This document shows, piece after piece, positions 41,159-50,720 of a stretch of DNA of 64,000 nucleotides. The stretch's first letter is position 1, and each line of letters opens with the position of its first letter. The DNA is from Planctomycetaceae bacterium (lineage in GTDB: Bacteria > Planctomycetota > Planctomycetia > Planctomycetales > Planctomycetaceae): assembly GCA_021732845.1 (NCBI GenBank), contig JAKFUF010000131.1:1-64000 (forward strand), read 5' to 3'. The position numbers and the translations under genes are program-made. A model generated the notes under the pieces. That model worked only from the letters and a program-made list of their open reading frames with translations. It was not told the DNA's origin and searched no databases.

Positions 41159-42163
41159 ATGACCATGCTCAGCCGCCGCGCAGTTTTGTCCGGCCATGCC
41201 CGCGAGCCCCACGCCATGGCCGTCTCGGCCGATGGCCGGCTCTTGGTCAGCACCAGCGCGGACATGACCGTTCGGCTTTGGGAGACGATGAACTGGTCTC
41301 TCGCGCGGACCATCGACGACATGGATCCTGGGACACGGCAACCGATCATGATCTTCGACGTTTCCCCCGGTGGCCAGTTTGTCGCCACCGGCACGGCTGA
41401 TTTCACGACCAAGGTTTATGCCGCTCAAACCGGTGATCGAATCAAACGTCTTCATCCCGTCAAACGCGGTTTTTACAATTCCGCGGAGCAAATCCGCTTC
41501 TCACCGATGGGAGACCTGCTCGCCTGCGCCAAGGGGAAAACGATTGAGCTGTTTCAGTGCGGAGACTTTTCGAAGGTGGGTGAACTGAAGGGGCACACCA
41601 GCAAGGCACATCTGATTGACTGGTCCCTTGATGGCCGGACGCTGATCAGTTGCGGGGGCAAGTACATCAAGCTGTGGGATTTGGCCACCCTCACGGAGAT
41701 CGCCAGCCTGACGAAGCATTCCCGAACACTGAGTTCGCTGGCCGTCGCCCCGAATGGAAAGTTCTTTGCGACTGGCGGGGAAGATTTCAAGGTCTGCCTC
41801 TGGAGCCTGCCCGACGCACGGGAGTTGGGAGAATATACGGGCCATGCAAAACACGTGTTCGATCTGGCCATCTCGCCCGATGGCCAAACCGTCGCCAGTT
41901 GGGATCTGGACGAGAACCTGCATCTGTGGCACACGGCGAGTTGTGCAGAAATCGCCCGGCTGCCAGGGATCTGGGGCCGATCTCTTTTCCTGCCCAACGC
42001 CAGCCTGCTCATCTTCTTCGGCGAGCGGGTGGAGACGCTGCTGATCAACCCGGCCAATGGCGACGTCGTGCAGAAGATTCCTCCCAGCGCGGATGTCGCC
42101 GTTGCTCCCGACGGCACCTGGTTCGCCGCGTTCGATGGCAATGACATTGTGATCTGGTCCTAA
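41159..42163 (+). CDS. WD40-repeat protein
   Basis: This encodes 334 residues (ATG 41159; a second ATG at 41165 may be the true start). It consists of about seven WD40 blades: GHAREPHAMAVSADGRLLVS, DMTVRLWETMNWSLARTID, GHTSKAHLIDWSLDGRTLIS, GGKYIKLWDL, GEDFKVCLWSLPDARELGEY and GHAKHVFDLAISPDGQTVAS are visible. No signal peptide and no kinase domain are attached, so it is a free cytoplasmic propeller. Such proteins serve as protein-docking platforms; partner unknown. A 208-base divergent region with the M50 protease gene lies upstream. Confidence 0.85.
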   Translation: MTMLSRRAVLSGHAREPHAMAVSADGRLLVSTSADMTVRLWETMNWSLARTIDDMDPGTRQPIMIFDVSPGGQFVATGTADFTTKVYAAQTGDRIKRLHPVKRGFYNSAEQIRFSPMGDLLACAKGKTIELFQCGDFSKVGELKGHTSKAHLIDWSLDGRTLISCGGKYIKLWDLATLTEIASLTKHSRTLSSLAVAPNGKFFATGGEDFKVCLWSLPDARELGEYTGHAKHVFDLAISPDGQTVASWDLDENLHLWHTASCAEIARLPGIWGRSLFLPNASLLIFFGERVETLLINPANGDVVQKIPPSADVAVAPDGTWFAAFDGNDIVIWS

Positions 42164-42355
42164 GCTAAGCTAAGGACCGGACAGGAAATAAATGTGCGTT
42201 TCAAGGCGCTGACCGAAGGCCGATTCTGGATAACGAGAAATTGACCATACGATCCACACGCAGCTTTGCTGGACCTTCCGACCTGACCAACACCTCTATT
42301 CGTTGTTCCTGATGGCGTTCGCTGCTGGAAATCGGCAGAGCCGCGGTTGCGAAAT

Positions 42356-44152
42356 TCACGCGTACCCAAGCCGTCGGCGCAGCGGGCCGAGAATCTCGGT
42401 GGCGAGCGCCAGCACTTCCGGGCTGAAGTTCGCGGACGATTTCCATACTCCCGCCCTTCCCTGGCGGCGGAACTGTCCGGTGCCGGTTTGTTGGTAGTTC
42501 TCAAACGAATGATGGGCCGCGATCTCGCGGGCTTGCTCTGGGTCTACTGCCGTGGAGAGCAGTTCACCACAGGCGAGGAGGCAACGGGCGGGGTCATTGA
42601 GCAGTTGTTCGTAGAACAACATCAGCCGCTGTTCGAGGGGATACGAATCGTAGGTCTCCAAAGCGAGGGTCATTGTCGCACGGATGTGTTCGGCGGATTG
42701 CCGAACGATATCTGTTGCGGGCGAGGAAGGGTCGCCGAAGGACTGATTCCAGCTTCCCGGCTTCCGCAGGTCGAGGTAGGAATCGAGAACATCGAAGGGA
42801 TCGCGGGCCAGGAGGATCAGCCGGCCGCTGGGAAACAGTGCATTGAGCCACGGGTAGAGTTCGGGGGTGTTGACCTCTTTGACCACTAGGGCGTGCCGGC
42901 CGAACTGGGGAAAGCGCTCGCGGACCATGCGGAAAAACAGTTCACGGATCCCCTCCACCCAGGTGTCCTGATAGCGCCGGGCGAAGAACGAAGCCCGCCG
43001 GCCAAGCTCTTCTGGTTGGTGGTAAATGTGCCGCAGCAGCCGGCCGAAATATGGCTCATGCCAGCGGCGGATGTCGGGCAGGTCGCCGAGCATTTCGGCG
43101 AGCCACGTGGAACCGGTGCGACCGCAGCCAATGAGCCACGCCACCCGGTCCTCGGCCGCTTCCGCGCCCAGCCGCTGGCGTTCCGCTTCGCGCAGCGTGG
43201 CGATGAACGAACTGGCCCGGTGTTCATACAGTTGATCCCGCAGGGTGATTTCGCGTGCGTGGCTCACCTTCTCCAACCGCGCGGGCTCGTCCGCCAGCGC
43301 CGCCTGCAGCATTTCGATGGCCGAGTCGTCGTCATCGAAGTAGTACACGGAGTCGCCATAGATCCGGGTCACCTCGGCCCGCGCCGGCCCGGTGAGCAGT
43401 GCCGCCTGGCCGAAGGCCGTGACTTCAAAGATGCGGGGACTGGGCGAGTCGGCCCGCTGTTTCGATTCGCGAAACAAGTTAAGGGCCACGCGGGACTGCG
43501 AATAGATTTCCCACTTTTCCAGGGTCTCAATGGTGCGATGCCGGACTTCGGTGCTGGCAAAATCCCGGAACTCATCAATGTTGGCGACGAAGGTTCCCGC
43601 CACCAGAAACCGCTTCTGTTCCCGCTCGCAGAATTCAGCGATCTTGAGCAACAATGGCAGGCGGTCTTCGAAGACGGTTCCGAGAAAGCAGACATCGTAC
43701 CGCGGATTGCGCACACGGGGGATTTCCGGCAACGGCAGCGTGGCGGTCGGTAGATACACCATGCCCCGCTTGCCCGCGCACCGGATTTCGTTGGTGAAGC
43801 GGTAGGTATAGAGATCCTCCAGGTCGGCGATCATGTCGTACGGATCGTCGGTGGCGATCAGGACCGTGGGAAGTCCCGCCCGCCGCAGCGACTTGGGGAC
43901 GCGGGCGCGGGACCCGCGAAAGTACAGTCCATCGACGAACACCACGCAGTCAATCTGGTTGTCGACATCGAGCGCCGTGCCGAGAATGTCGTTGCACACG
44001 GCATCGACGCTCAGCACTTTGAGGAAGGAAAACGTGGGGTACGGAATGACCCGCAGACCCGCCGCCTCCAGCGCGAGCCGGTACCCGTCCCAGACATCGC
44101 GCGTCGAAAAGTTTGCCGACCCCGAAACCAAGAGGACATTCGCGATGGCCAC
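42356..44152 (-). CDS. CgeB-like glycosyltransferase fused to a sulfotransferase
   Basis: This encodes 598 residues. The first ~320 look like a CgeB/spore-maturation glycosyltransferase: NVLLVSGSANFSTRDVWDGYR, an Asp-rich DDPYDM, YDVCFLGTVFEDRLPLL, and a GT-B C-lobe PRIFEVTAFGQAALLTGP with YFDDDDSAIEML. The last ~270 are a sulfotransferase: 5'-phosphosulfate loop WLIGCGRTGSTWLAEML (341-350) and the 3'-phosphate motif LILLARDPFDVLDSYLDL with Ser. The order suggests one enzyme that adds and sulfates a sugar, or pairs with sulfated glycan use common in planctomycetes. It is 12 bases downstream of a small exported protein gene on the same strand. Confidence 0.8.
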   Translation of the reverse strand: MAIANVLLVSGSANFSTRDVWDGYRLALEAAGLRVIPYPTFSFLKVLSVDAVCNDILGTALDVDNQIDCVVFVDGLYFRGSRARVPKSLRRAGLPTVLIATDDPYDMIADLEDLYTYRFTNEIRCAGKRGMVYLPTATLPLPEIPRVRNPRYDVCFLGTVFEDRLPLLLKIAEFCEREQKRFLVAGTFVANIDEFRDFASTEVRHRTIETLEKWEIYSQSRVALNLFRESKQRADSPSPRIFEVTAFGQAALLTGPARAEVTRIYGDSVYYFDDDDSAIEMLQAALADEPARLEKVSHAREITLRDQLYEHRASSFIATLREAERQRLGAEAAEDRVAWLIGCGRTGSTWLAEMLGDLPDIRRWHEPYFGRLLRHIYHQPEELGRRASFFARRYQDTWVEGIRELFFRMVRERFPQFGRHALVVKEVNTPELYPWLNALFPSGRLILLARDPFDVLDSYLDLRKPGSWNQSFGDPSSPATDIVRQSAEHIRATMTLALETYDSYPLEQRLMLFYEQLLNDPARCLLACGELLSTAVDPEQAREIAAHHSFENYQQTGTGQFRRQGRAGVWKSSANFSPEVLALATEILGPLRRRLGYA

Positions 44153-44164
44153 GAATGTCTCCGG

Positions 44165-44365
44165 TCAGGTGGGTGGCATGTGATAGGGATACGGCATGCC
44201 GTCGCCAGCGTCGCCCGGGCCGCGAACTTTCTGTATCTCCTGCGCGATCGCATCCGTCTTCATGGCGATGGAGTAGTAGGTGGCCGCCGTCGTGGCGAGG
44301 GCGGTGTGCTGGAGAAAGAGGCGGCGGGTGTATTTGAGTTCATCATCGGGAGAAAGCGGAGTCAT
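44165..44365 (-). CDS. Small hypothetical protein with a Tat-like start
   Basis: This encodes 66 residues from ATG 44365. The N-terminus TRRLFLQHTALATTAATYYSIA carries a twin-arginine followed by a short hydrophobic run, like a truncated Tat signal, and the C-terminus (GDAGDGMPYPYHMPPT) is Pro/Tyr-rich. Its stop lies 12 bases before the glycosyltransferase-sulfotransferase start on the same strand. I do not recognise it. An alternative reading as an upstream shadow cannot be excluded. Confidence 0.5.
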   Translation of the reverse strand: MTPLSPDDELKYTRRLFLQHTALATTAATYYSIAMKTDAIAQEIQKVRGPGDAGDGMPYPYHMPPT

Positions 44366-44488
44366 GGTCCACCAACTTGGGACACATATCGAGAGGCACG
44401 GGCTTGAGGCGATGCAAGGAATGGGTTCAATTCCCGCCGCCAGGTTCCAACCCACGCGTCTGGGTAACCGAACAGATTCCGCAGCTTC

Positions 44489-45043
44489 TTAAGTTGCGTC
44501 GCCCAGGAACTCGTAGACACCTTCGATGGCCCCACCGGCAGCGGTCGCCTTGACTTTGATGTGGCGGTTCGCATCGGTGATTGGAAGTTGGATATCAACA
44601 GATTGATCGATGGCCAATGTGACGCGCAGTGCAGCGTCCCATACCTCAAGTGAATTTTCTCCGGTATTGAAGATCCGATAGACGGCCACCGGCCTTGTTG
44701 CCGCCGCGACTGGGTCAGTCAGGTCGATAATTGAATACAGCGTTCCAGAGCCTGCCGCATTCACCTTGAAATGACCGGGACGAATTTCTGGATCCAACTG
44801 AACGACGTCATAGACACCTTCTGCTCCTGCCCCGCTCACGGCAAGGGCGGCAGCCGTTGTCATCAAATCAATCGAGGATTTTTTCTTGACTACAAAAGTG
44901 CTCGTACCACCACCGGTGACCGTAACGTCGGTGATGCCAGAATTGTGAATGCGATACCGCGTCCCGACTCGATTGACGCCGATCGTGGCCGCAAGTTTGA
45001 AATGGCCACTGCGCATTCCACCTTCAGTTTTCTTGACCGGCAT
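44489..45043 (-). CDS. Hypothetical protein with an internal duplication
   Basis: This encodes 184 residues from ATG 45043 (MPVKKTEGGMRSGHFKLAA). Two halves share a pattern: GHFKLAATIG ... YRIHNSGITDVTVT ... AEGVYDVVQL and GHFKVNAAGSG ... YRIFNTGENSLEVW ... IEGVYEFLG. The beta-rich blocks look like two copies of one ~85-residue domain. No signal peptide, membrane helix or known family was seen. A frame upstream to 45193 overlaps the kinase stop and lacks coding character, so 45043 is preferred. It follows the kinase-WD40 gene by 88 bases on the same strand. Confidence 0.6.
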   Translation of the reverse strand: MPVKKTEGGMRSGHFKLAATIGVNRVGTRYRIHNSGITDVTVTGGGTSTFVVKKKSSIDLMTTAAALAVSGAGAEGVYDVVQLDPEIRPGHFKVNAAGSGTLYSIIDLTDPVAAATRPVAVYRIFNTGENSLEVWDAALRVTLAIDQSVDIQLPITDANRHIKVKATAAGGAIEGVYEFLGDAT

Positions 45044-45131
45044 CGAGGCCTCATTCGAATTGAAGTTGACTTGACTGGGAGAATTAAACCCTACGATACA
45101 CGCCATCAACACATTCGCAACCCCGCGGCCG

Positions 45132-48100
45132 TCACTTTCCCACCCAGATCCGCACATCGCCTTCCAACCCTCCCGAGGCGATTGTGCCCCCATCCGGGGA
45201 GACGGCGAGGCAAAAGACCCGGCGGCTGTGTCCCGGAAGGTGCGTAATCAACTCGCCGCTGGCGATTTCCCACAGTTTCAAGTGCCGGTCGCGGCCACCC
45301 GAAACGAGGGCTGACTGTCCGGGCAGACGCGCCAAACAGTGGACTTGTCCCGTGTGCCCCTTGATGACGGTCCGCGTTTTGTTTGAAGACACGTCCCACA
45401 AATGAATTTCGCCGATGCTCGTGCCGATCGCCAGCAGGCGACCCTCGTCACAGTATTGCAGAGCCATTGGCTCAGACTTCAGGGGGATTGTGTCCTGCAC
45501 CACGCCACTGTTCGCGTCATAAATCTCGACGATCCTGCCTTCCCGCGCCATGGCCAGACGCTCGTCATCCAGCGAGAATGTCAGCGCTGCCACCGCGCTG
45601 GCGGGCGTCACTTGGGTCCGTGGCTTGTCCCACTGGGTGGTGTCATAAATCAATACCGGCCCATCGCGGGTAACAATGGCCAGGCGCTTTCCTAGAGGGG
45701 AGAAGCGCACATTCGCCGTCCCGGTTGCCGGAACAGCGAGTTCTTGAACCACGGTTCGCGACTTGACGTCCCACAGCACGACCACCGACTCGCGTCCCGC
45801 GCTGGCCAGCAGGCTGCCCCCGGGTTGAAGGGAGAAAACACGACAATCGTGAACCGGAGCTGTGGCGAAGGGTGTTGAAGTGCATGTCTGCAAGTTCCAA
45901 GCCTGAAGGGTGCCGGCTTCATCAACGGCAACCACTTCGTTGCCACCCGGCAGAAACGCCACATCGCGCACTGCTTTTTCATGCCACAGGATGTTTGGCG
46001 TCGTCAAACTCTCAAGTTGGACGCGGATGACCGATCCATCGCCGCTGCCAATGACCAGCGACTTCCCATTCGCCGCCAGCGCCAGCGAGCCCAACGTCAG
46101 CCCATGCGTGAAGGTCGAGCGGATTTCCTCTTTGCGGTTGGTGTCGAACAGGTGCAACTGGCCGTCACTGGAGACAACCATCAACAGCGGCATGCCGGGA
46201 ACGAATTCCATGTCATCGATCCGTCCCCACACAGACGCGTGCCGATGTGGCTCACCTTTTCCCGGCGTGTGCAGCATCAACTGTCCGTGATAGTCTCCGG
46301 TGGCCAGAAGCTCGCCGTGTTCTGACAGTGCCACCGCCTCCAGTTCGGGCGTCGAATCCAGCTCGGCCTCGGGGCTGTTCCCCAGTTTGTAACCCTCAAT
46401 GTTCCACACCCGCAAATGGCCCTCTTTGGAAGCCACGGTGATTTTCTTTCCGTCCGCCGAAAACCGGACATCGCGGGTGGGAGTCCTTTTTCCGGTCGGA
46501 ATTTCGGCGGTCACCGCCCCACTCTCCGCATCCCAGATCCGGACCGCACCGGTTGCGGCGGTTGCCAGCAGGCGTTTTCCATTGGGGGAGTAGCGGATGA
46601 GAATGACCTTTGGGCCGTGCTGCATCTGCCGCAAGACGCGGTCATTCTCCAACGGGGTCCAGACCCGGACAAAACCGTCGGACGATCCCGAAGCCAGGTG
46701 CATGGATATGGGCGAGAACTCGATCGACCGGAATGTCACGTCATTGTCAACCTTGAGCGTGCGGATCAGTTCGCCTGTTCGTACATCCCAGACCCGAATC
46801 TGCTTGTCCTCCCCGATGGAGGCACAGACGTTTCCATCGCGTGAAAGCGCCACATCGGTGACCATGTCGCCATGATTGGCAACCGGTTCCAACGGCGCGA
46901 TCAGGCGGTCGTAGTAATTCCATTCGAATCCTCGCAGGCTGGCCATGCCCGGATCGGCCTCGGTCCGTTGAAGCATGTCGTGGACACCGCTGATGTCCCC
47001 GTGGCTCAGATGCACCGCAGCCAGGTTCATTTGCGACCGGTACAACGACTGCCGCGCGGCATCGGCACTGCGGACGGATTCCCGCCAGGCCATGGTCACG
47101 GCCAGCAGCCCGAAGGTCAGGCTGAGAAACAAACTGGCGACCAGTCCCGACAGCACCGGCCGCCGCCGGCACCACCGCCAGGAGCGCTCCACCCGCGAGA
47201 TCGGCCGGGCACGGATCGGCTCTCCGGCGGCGAACCGCCCCAGCTCTTCGGCGAATTCCTCGGAGGTCGCGTAGCGCTTGCCCGGCTCGCGTTCCAGACA
47301 TTTCAGGCAGATGGTTTCCAGATCCTTGGGCAGCGATGGATACAAGATCCGCGGGGAGGGCGGATCCTGGTTCACCTTCTGATCCAGAATGGCACGGGCA
47401 TTCCCTCGAAATGGAACGTCGCCGGTCAACATTTCAAACATGATGACGCCGAGGGCATACAGGTCGGACCGCGCGTCCGTCTCGCGCGTTCTGCCGCTCG
47501 CCTGTTCCGGCGACATGTATTTGGCGGTGCCGACCACTTGTCCCTCACCCGACAACGTGGCGTCGGCATCCAGGTGCTTGGCAAGTCCAAAATCGGCCAC
47601 ATAGGGCTGCCCCTGCCGGTTCAGCAGGATATTGGCGGGCTTCACATCCCGGTGAACAATTCCTTGCTGGTGAGCGTAGTGCAGGGCGCGGGCAATTTGG
47701 GTCAAAAGTTCGACAGTCCGGGCAACCGGTGGCTTACCCTGCGTCAAAAAATCCCGCAGCGTCAAGCCGTCAATGTATTCGCTGGCGATAAAAACCTGGT
47801 CGCCCTCCGTCCCCACTTCGTGGACGGACACAATGTGCGGATGCCGCAAACTCGCCGCCGTCTTGGCTTCGAACAGCAGGCTCATGGTCTCCTGGTCGGG
47901 CGACCGCGGCAGTTTCAAGGCAACCTGCCGGCTCAGATTGATGTCCTCCGCGAGCCACACCTCGCCCGCACTCCCCTGCCCCAGCGTGCGAATCAGCGTG
48001 AAGTGACCGACCTGCTTTTGGCGGAGGTCCGGCGTTTTGGAATAAATCGCCGTCGGTTCGAGATCCTTCTGCGTGGAGACCGTGCCACAGTCCGGACAAG

Positions 48101-48206
48101 TGACCGTGATCAACCGCTGCTCGGCCAGAGTCTCCGCCTCGTCATCAATGGAGTTGCAAATCTCCAGCAGCCGGTTGCATTTGGGGCAGTGAACGGTCAT
48201 CGACAT
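45132..48206 (-). CDS. Ser/Thr protein kinase fused to a WD40 propeller
   Basis: This encodes 1024 residues from ATG 48206. An N-terminal zinc ribbon (Cys7, Cys10, Cys37, Cys40) precedes a full Hanks kinase: glycine loop LGQGSAGEVWLAED, Lys98 in QVALKLPR, HRDVKPANIL (Asp187), DFG (205-207) and GTAKYMSPEQA. A transmembrane helix follows (LSGLVASLFLSLTFGLLAVTMAW), then about 14 WD40 blades over the last ~560 residues, ending GDVRIWVGK. This zinc-ribbon-kinase-TM-WD40 layout is the main planctomycete membrane kinase type. All catalytic residues are intact, unlike the pseudokinase at 26 kb. Confidence 0.9.
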   Translation of the reverse strand: MSMTVHCPKCNRLLEICNSIDDEAETLAEQRLITVTCPDCGTVSTQKDLEPTAIYSKTPDLRQKQVGHFTLIRTLGQGSAGEVWLAEDINLSRQVALKLPRSPDQETMSLLFEAKTAASLRHPHIVSVHEVGTEGDQVFIASEYIDGLTLRDFLTQGKPPVARTVELLTQIARALHYAHQQGIVHRDVKPANILLNRQGQPYVADFGLAKHLDADATLSGEGQVVGTAKYMSPEQASGRTRETDARSDLYALGVIMFEMLTGDVPFRGNARAILDQKVNQDPPSPRILYPSLPKDLETICLKCLEREPGKRYATSEEFAEELGRFAAGEPIRARPISRVERSWRWCRRRPVLSGLVASLFLSLTFGLLAVTMAWRESVRSADAARQSLYRSQMNLAAVHLSHGDISGVHDMLQRTEADPGMASLRGFEWNYYDRLIAPLEPVANHGDMVTDVALSRDGNVCASIGEDKQIRVWDVRTGELIRTLKVDNDVTFRSIEFSPISMHLASGSSDGFVRVWTPLENDRVLRQMQHGPKVILIRYSPNGKRLLATAATGAVRIWDAESGAVTAEIPTGKRTPTRDVRFSADGKKITVASKEGHLRVWNIEGYKLGNSPEAELDSTPELEAVALSEHGELLATGDYHGQLMLHTPGKGEPHRHASVWGRIDDMEFVPGMPLLMVVSSDGQLHLFDTNRKEEIRSTFTHGLTLGSLALAANGKSLVIGSGDGSVIRVQLESLTTPNILWHEKAVRDVAFLPGGNEVVAVDEAGTLQAWNLQTCTSTPFATAPVHDCRVFSLQPGGSLLASAGRESVVVLWDVKSRTVVQELAVPATGTANVRFSPLGKRLAIVTRDGPVLIYDTTQWDKPRTQVTPASAVAALTFSLDDERLAMAREGRIVEIYDANSGVVQDTIPLKSEPMALQYCDEGRLLAIGTSIGEIHLWDVSSNKTRTVIKGHTGQVHCLARLPGQSALVSGGRDRHLKLWEIASGELITHLPGHSRRVFCLAVSPDGGTIASGGLEGDVRIWVGK

Positions 48207-48496
48207 GGTGCAAGAGACCCTGGAGGGAAAAGCGGACAAAGGTGACGGCAGAACGGCCTGACGGATCTCAGAGACGCCGACAGTGTACCAAGCGTTGCCG
48301 TTCCATTAAGTCGTCGGATGGAGCCTGTTTCCCAAGGGATGCAGGACACGCCCTGCCGCCAGGCGACGGGGTCGCGGAGCAGCGTCCGCGTCCGATGGAT
48401 TGCGACACGGGTTTTGAACGATCATGCTCGGAGATGGAAAGCACATTTGTGTGCCGCTCGACCATGACAGTAACCATATTTTTTTGGCGGGGCTGC

Positions 48497-50149
48497 ATGA
48501 TGCTGAATGGAAATGCCATGGCTCAACAACTCTGCAGGCTCTCCTCCGCCGCCTGTCTGCCGCTGCTCCTGGCTGCGTTGGCAGCTTTTCCTGCACAGGC
48601 CGAAGACCCGCCGAGCAGCGAATACTTTGACGAGACCCGTACTCACACGGTGTTCGCCTTCGACCAAGTTTCGATTCCCTACTCGCAAAACCTTCGCCTG
48701 GAAATGCGGCAGCCGACAAAACTGGCTGCCAATCCAGTCGTGGCTCGGGGCGCGCCCGGTACGCCGGATGCGCGGGCGGTGCAGTTTTATGGCTCGGTCA
48801 TTCGCGAAGGGAAGAAGTTGAGGATGTGGTACGTCGCAGTGGGTGATGACATCGACCGTATCAAGGCCCCCTCGGAGGGTTGGCGGGCGGCATATGCCGA
48901 AAGCGATGACGGCGTTCACTGGATCAAGCCCAACCTGGGACTGGTTGAGTATGCGGGCAACACCAACAACAATTTGATTCTGACCGACCCCGCGCCCCTG
49001 GGGTTCGTCAACGTCAAGGTGCTGGCGGATCCGCAGGCCGCCAATCCGGAGCAGCGGTACAAGATCTCGACGCACGTCTACTTTCGCCACAAGAGCCGCC
49101 TCGGCACGCTGGCCCCGTTTGCCAGTTCCGACGGGCTGCGCTGGAAGCTGCTGACGGAAGCCACCCCCTTGAAGGGGGAGCTGGACATCAAGGACCTGGT
49201 GCTGCCGGCGGTCCACTTCGAGCCCTGCGGCGGACTGTATCTCTGGGATGGCATGTACTATGTCTGCGGTCAGAATGCGATGAATGCCACGCAGCGGTAC
49301 CAGGGTCGCGTCACACGGATGTACCGGTCCCGCGACTTTGTGAACTGGTCACCAACCAGCAACATTGGGTTTGTGCGAACGCCCCAATACACGTGGCTCG
49401 GCCCCGGCCGCAGCCTCGAAGGCGAGCAGAACCACGAGGGGATCAGCGTCTGGAACCGCCGCAATCTGCTGCTGGGTGTCTACGGCCGGTGGCATGGTGC
49501 CAAAGAATGGAAGGACATCCGCGTCGACCTGGGCTTCGTCGTGAGCAACGACGGGCTGAATTTCCGCGAGCCGGCCCACGAGTGGACATTCCTGGAACGA
49601 GGAGCAGACGGAGCCTGGGATCAGGGCGGACTGCTCCAGGGACAAGGCTTCGAGAACATCGGCAACCAGACATTCATCTACTACGGGGCCTGGGATCCGC
49701 GCGGGACAGGCAGCGGTCAGCCCCTCGCACCGCGCGGCGGCGTGGGGATCGCCACGTTGCCACGCGATCGCTTCGGCGACCTCGTCGTCGAAGAGGCGGG
49801 AAAAGGCCCCGGGGCCTACCAGTTGCCCGAGATTCAGAGCGAGTTCACCACGGCCGCCATTCCGCTCGCGAAAGAACCCACACACCGGTTCTTCTTGAAC
49901 GCGGATGGGCTCGGTCCCGATGCGGCGCTCAAGGTGGAAATCCTTGATGACAAGGAAGCTCCGCTGCCAGAGTACTCCGGAGCAAACGCCGCCATCGTCC
50001 GTCAGAGCGGTCTGCAGACACCGATCAACTGGAAGAATGCATCCGAATTGAAATCCCTGCCCCCGCGCATCCGCTTTCGCGTGGTATTTGAGGGAGCAAA
50101 GAATGCGGCGATCCGCTTTAGTGCGCTGTATGTTGTGCCAGCGTCATAA
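48497..50149 (+). CDS. Exported five-bladed propeller, glycoside-hydrolase-like
   Basis: This encodes 550 residues from ATG 48497 (ATG 48500 or 48518 also possible). A signal peptide (SAACLPLLLAALAAFPAQAED) is followed by a beta-propeller: QFYGSVIREGKKLRMWYVAVGDD, SDDGVHWIKPNLGLVEYAG, TLAPFASSDGLRWKLL, YLWDGMYYVCGQNAMN, SRDFVNWSPT and NDGLNFREPAHEW. SDDGxxWxxPxLGL is the GH43/GH32-clan or GH130-like blade pattern seen in many planctomycete secreted glycosidases. No assignment to a numbered GH family is safe. Likely a secreted glycan-active or glycan-binding protein. Divergent from the kinase-WD40 gene with about 290 bases between. Confidence 0.8.
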   Translation: MMLNGNAMAQQLCRLSSAACLPLLLAALAAFPAQAEDPPSSEYFDETRTHTVFAFDQVSIPYSQNLRLEMRQPTKLAANPVVARGAPGTPDARAVQFYGSVIREGKKLRMWYVAVGDDIDRIKAPSEGWRAAYAESDDGVHWIKPNLGLVEYAGNTNNNLILTDPAPLGFVNVKVLADPQAANPEQRYKISTHVYFRHKSRLGTLAPFASSDGLRWKLLTEATPLKGELDIKDLVLPAVHFEPCGGLYLWDGMYYVCGQNAMNATQRYQGRVTRMYRSRDFVNWSPTSNIGFVRTPQYTWLGPGRSLEGEQNHEGISVWNRRNLLLGVYGRWHGAKEWKDIRVDLGFVVSNDGLNFREPAHEWTFLERGADGAWDQGGLLQGQGFENIGNQTFIYYGAWDPRGTGSGQPLAPRGGVGIATLPRDRFGDLVVEEAGKGPGAYQLPEIQSEFTTAAIPLAKEPTHRFFLNADGLGPDAALKVEILDDKEAPLPEYSGANAAIVRQSGLQTPINWKNASELKSLPPRIRFRVVFEGAKNAAIRFSALYVVPAS

Positions 50150-50169
50150 TCGTCAATCTCACAAGAAAA

Positions 50170-50720
50170 GTGGCTACGAAGACGCGCTCAGCACGTTCAG
50201 AACGTGATGGAGTTCTCTGTCTTCGGGCCGTGATCGCCAAGTATCCCACGGGACATCCTTGGAAAGCACGATCGTCCCGCTGGGTTCGATCGTTGCGGCA
50301 GGGTCATAACGAAACGAATACGGCAATTGGTTGTCTGCCTGCCGCCGAGCGATCTGACGGCAGCGCGCCACCAGCACCTATGCTCGAATGTCGTCAATCA
50401 TCGGCACTGCACAGCAGTAGTACGCGATGGGCGCAACCGGTCTTCCGCAGGCATATTGCAACCCAGACTTCGGCCGGGCATCGGCTGAGACTGACCTTTA
50501 CGAGCAACTCATCGCACTGGCTCAGATCTCCGGCATCGAGCAGCTTGTCGACGAATTCCAGTACGTCGACGAGGACATCGGCGATCTCATGCTCGGATCC
50601 CCGGCGACATTTTTGGTAGACCTGTTCCAGGAAGGCATGTACTGAGGTCGAGGGGACGCGAGCGCCAGGCGAGAGCGAGCGAAGCTCAACCGTGGGATCA
50701 ATTGAATTCCGAACTGGCAC
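50170..50720 (-). pseudogene. Degraded conserved hypothetical gene
   Basis: The minus strand reads SVHAFLEQVYQKCRRGSEHE followed by IADVLVDVLEFVDKLLDAGD and LSQCDELLVKVSLSRCPAEV (50720 down to about 50470), which resembles the helical planctomycete protein family with a DxxLxxGxFxxCDxLL pattern. Further on, the likely continuation changes frame (AYYCC..., then VLVARCRQIARRQADN) and meets a stop at about 50382. The end (LSKDVPWDTWRSRPEDRELH) is in frame with that second part. Frameshift and stop suggest decay. The overlapping plus-strand 72-codon frame (50427-50645) is considered its shadow. Confidence 0.4.

Noticed and set aside
48242-48496. N-terminal extension of the secreted propeller protein to 48242
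   Set aside because: The extra 85 residues are rich in Arg/Cys without pattern and would bury the signal peptide.
50427-50645. Plus-strand 72-codon frame as a gene
   Set aside because: It lies antisense to a better supported, though broken, minus-strand gene and has no ribosome site or motif.
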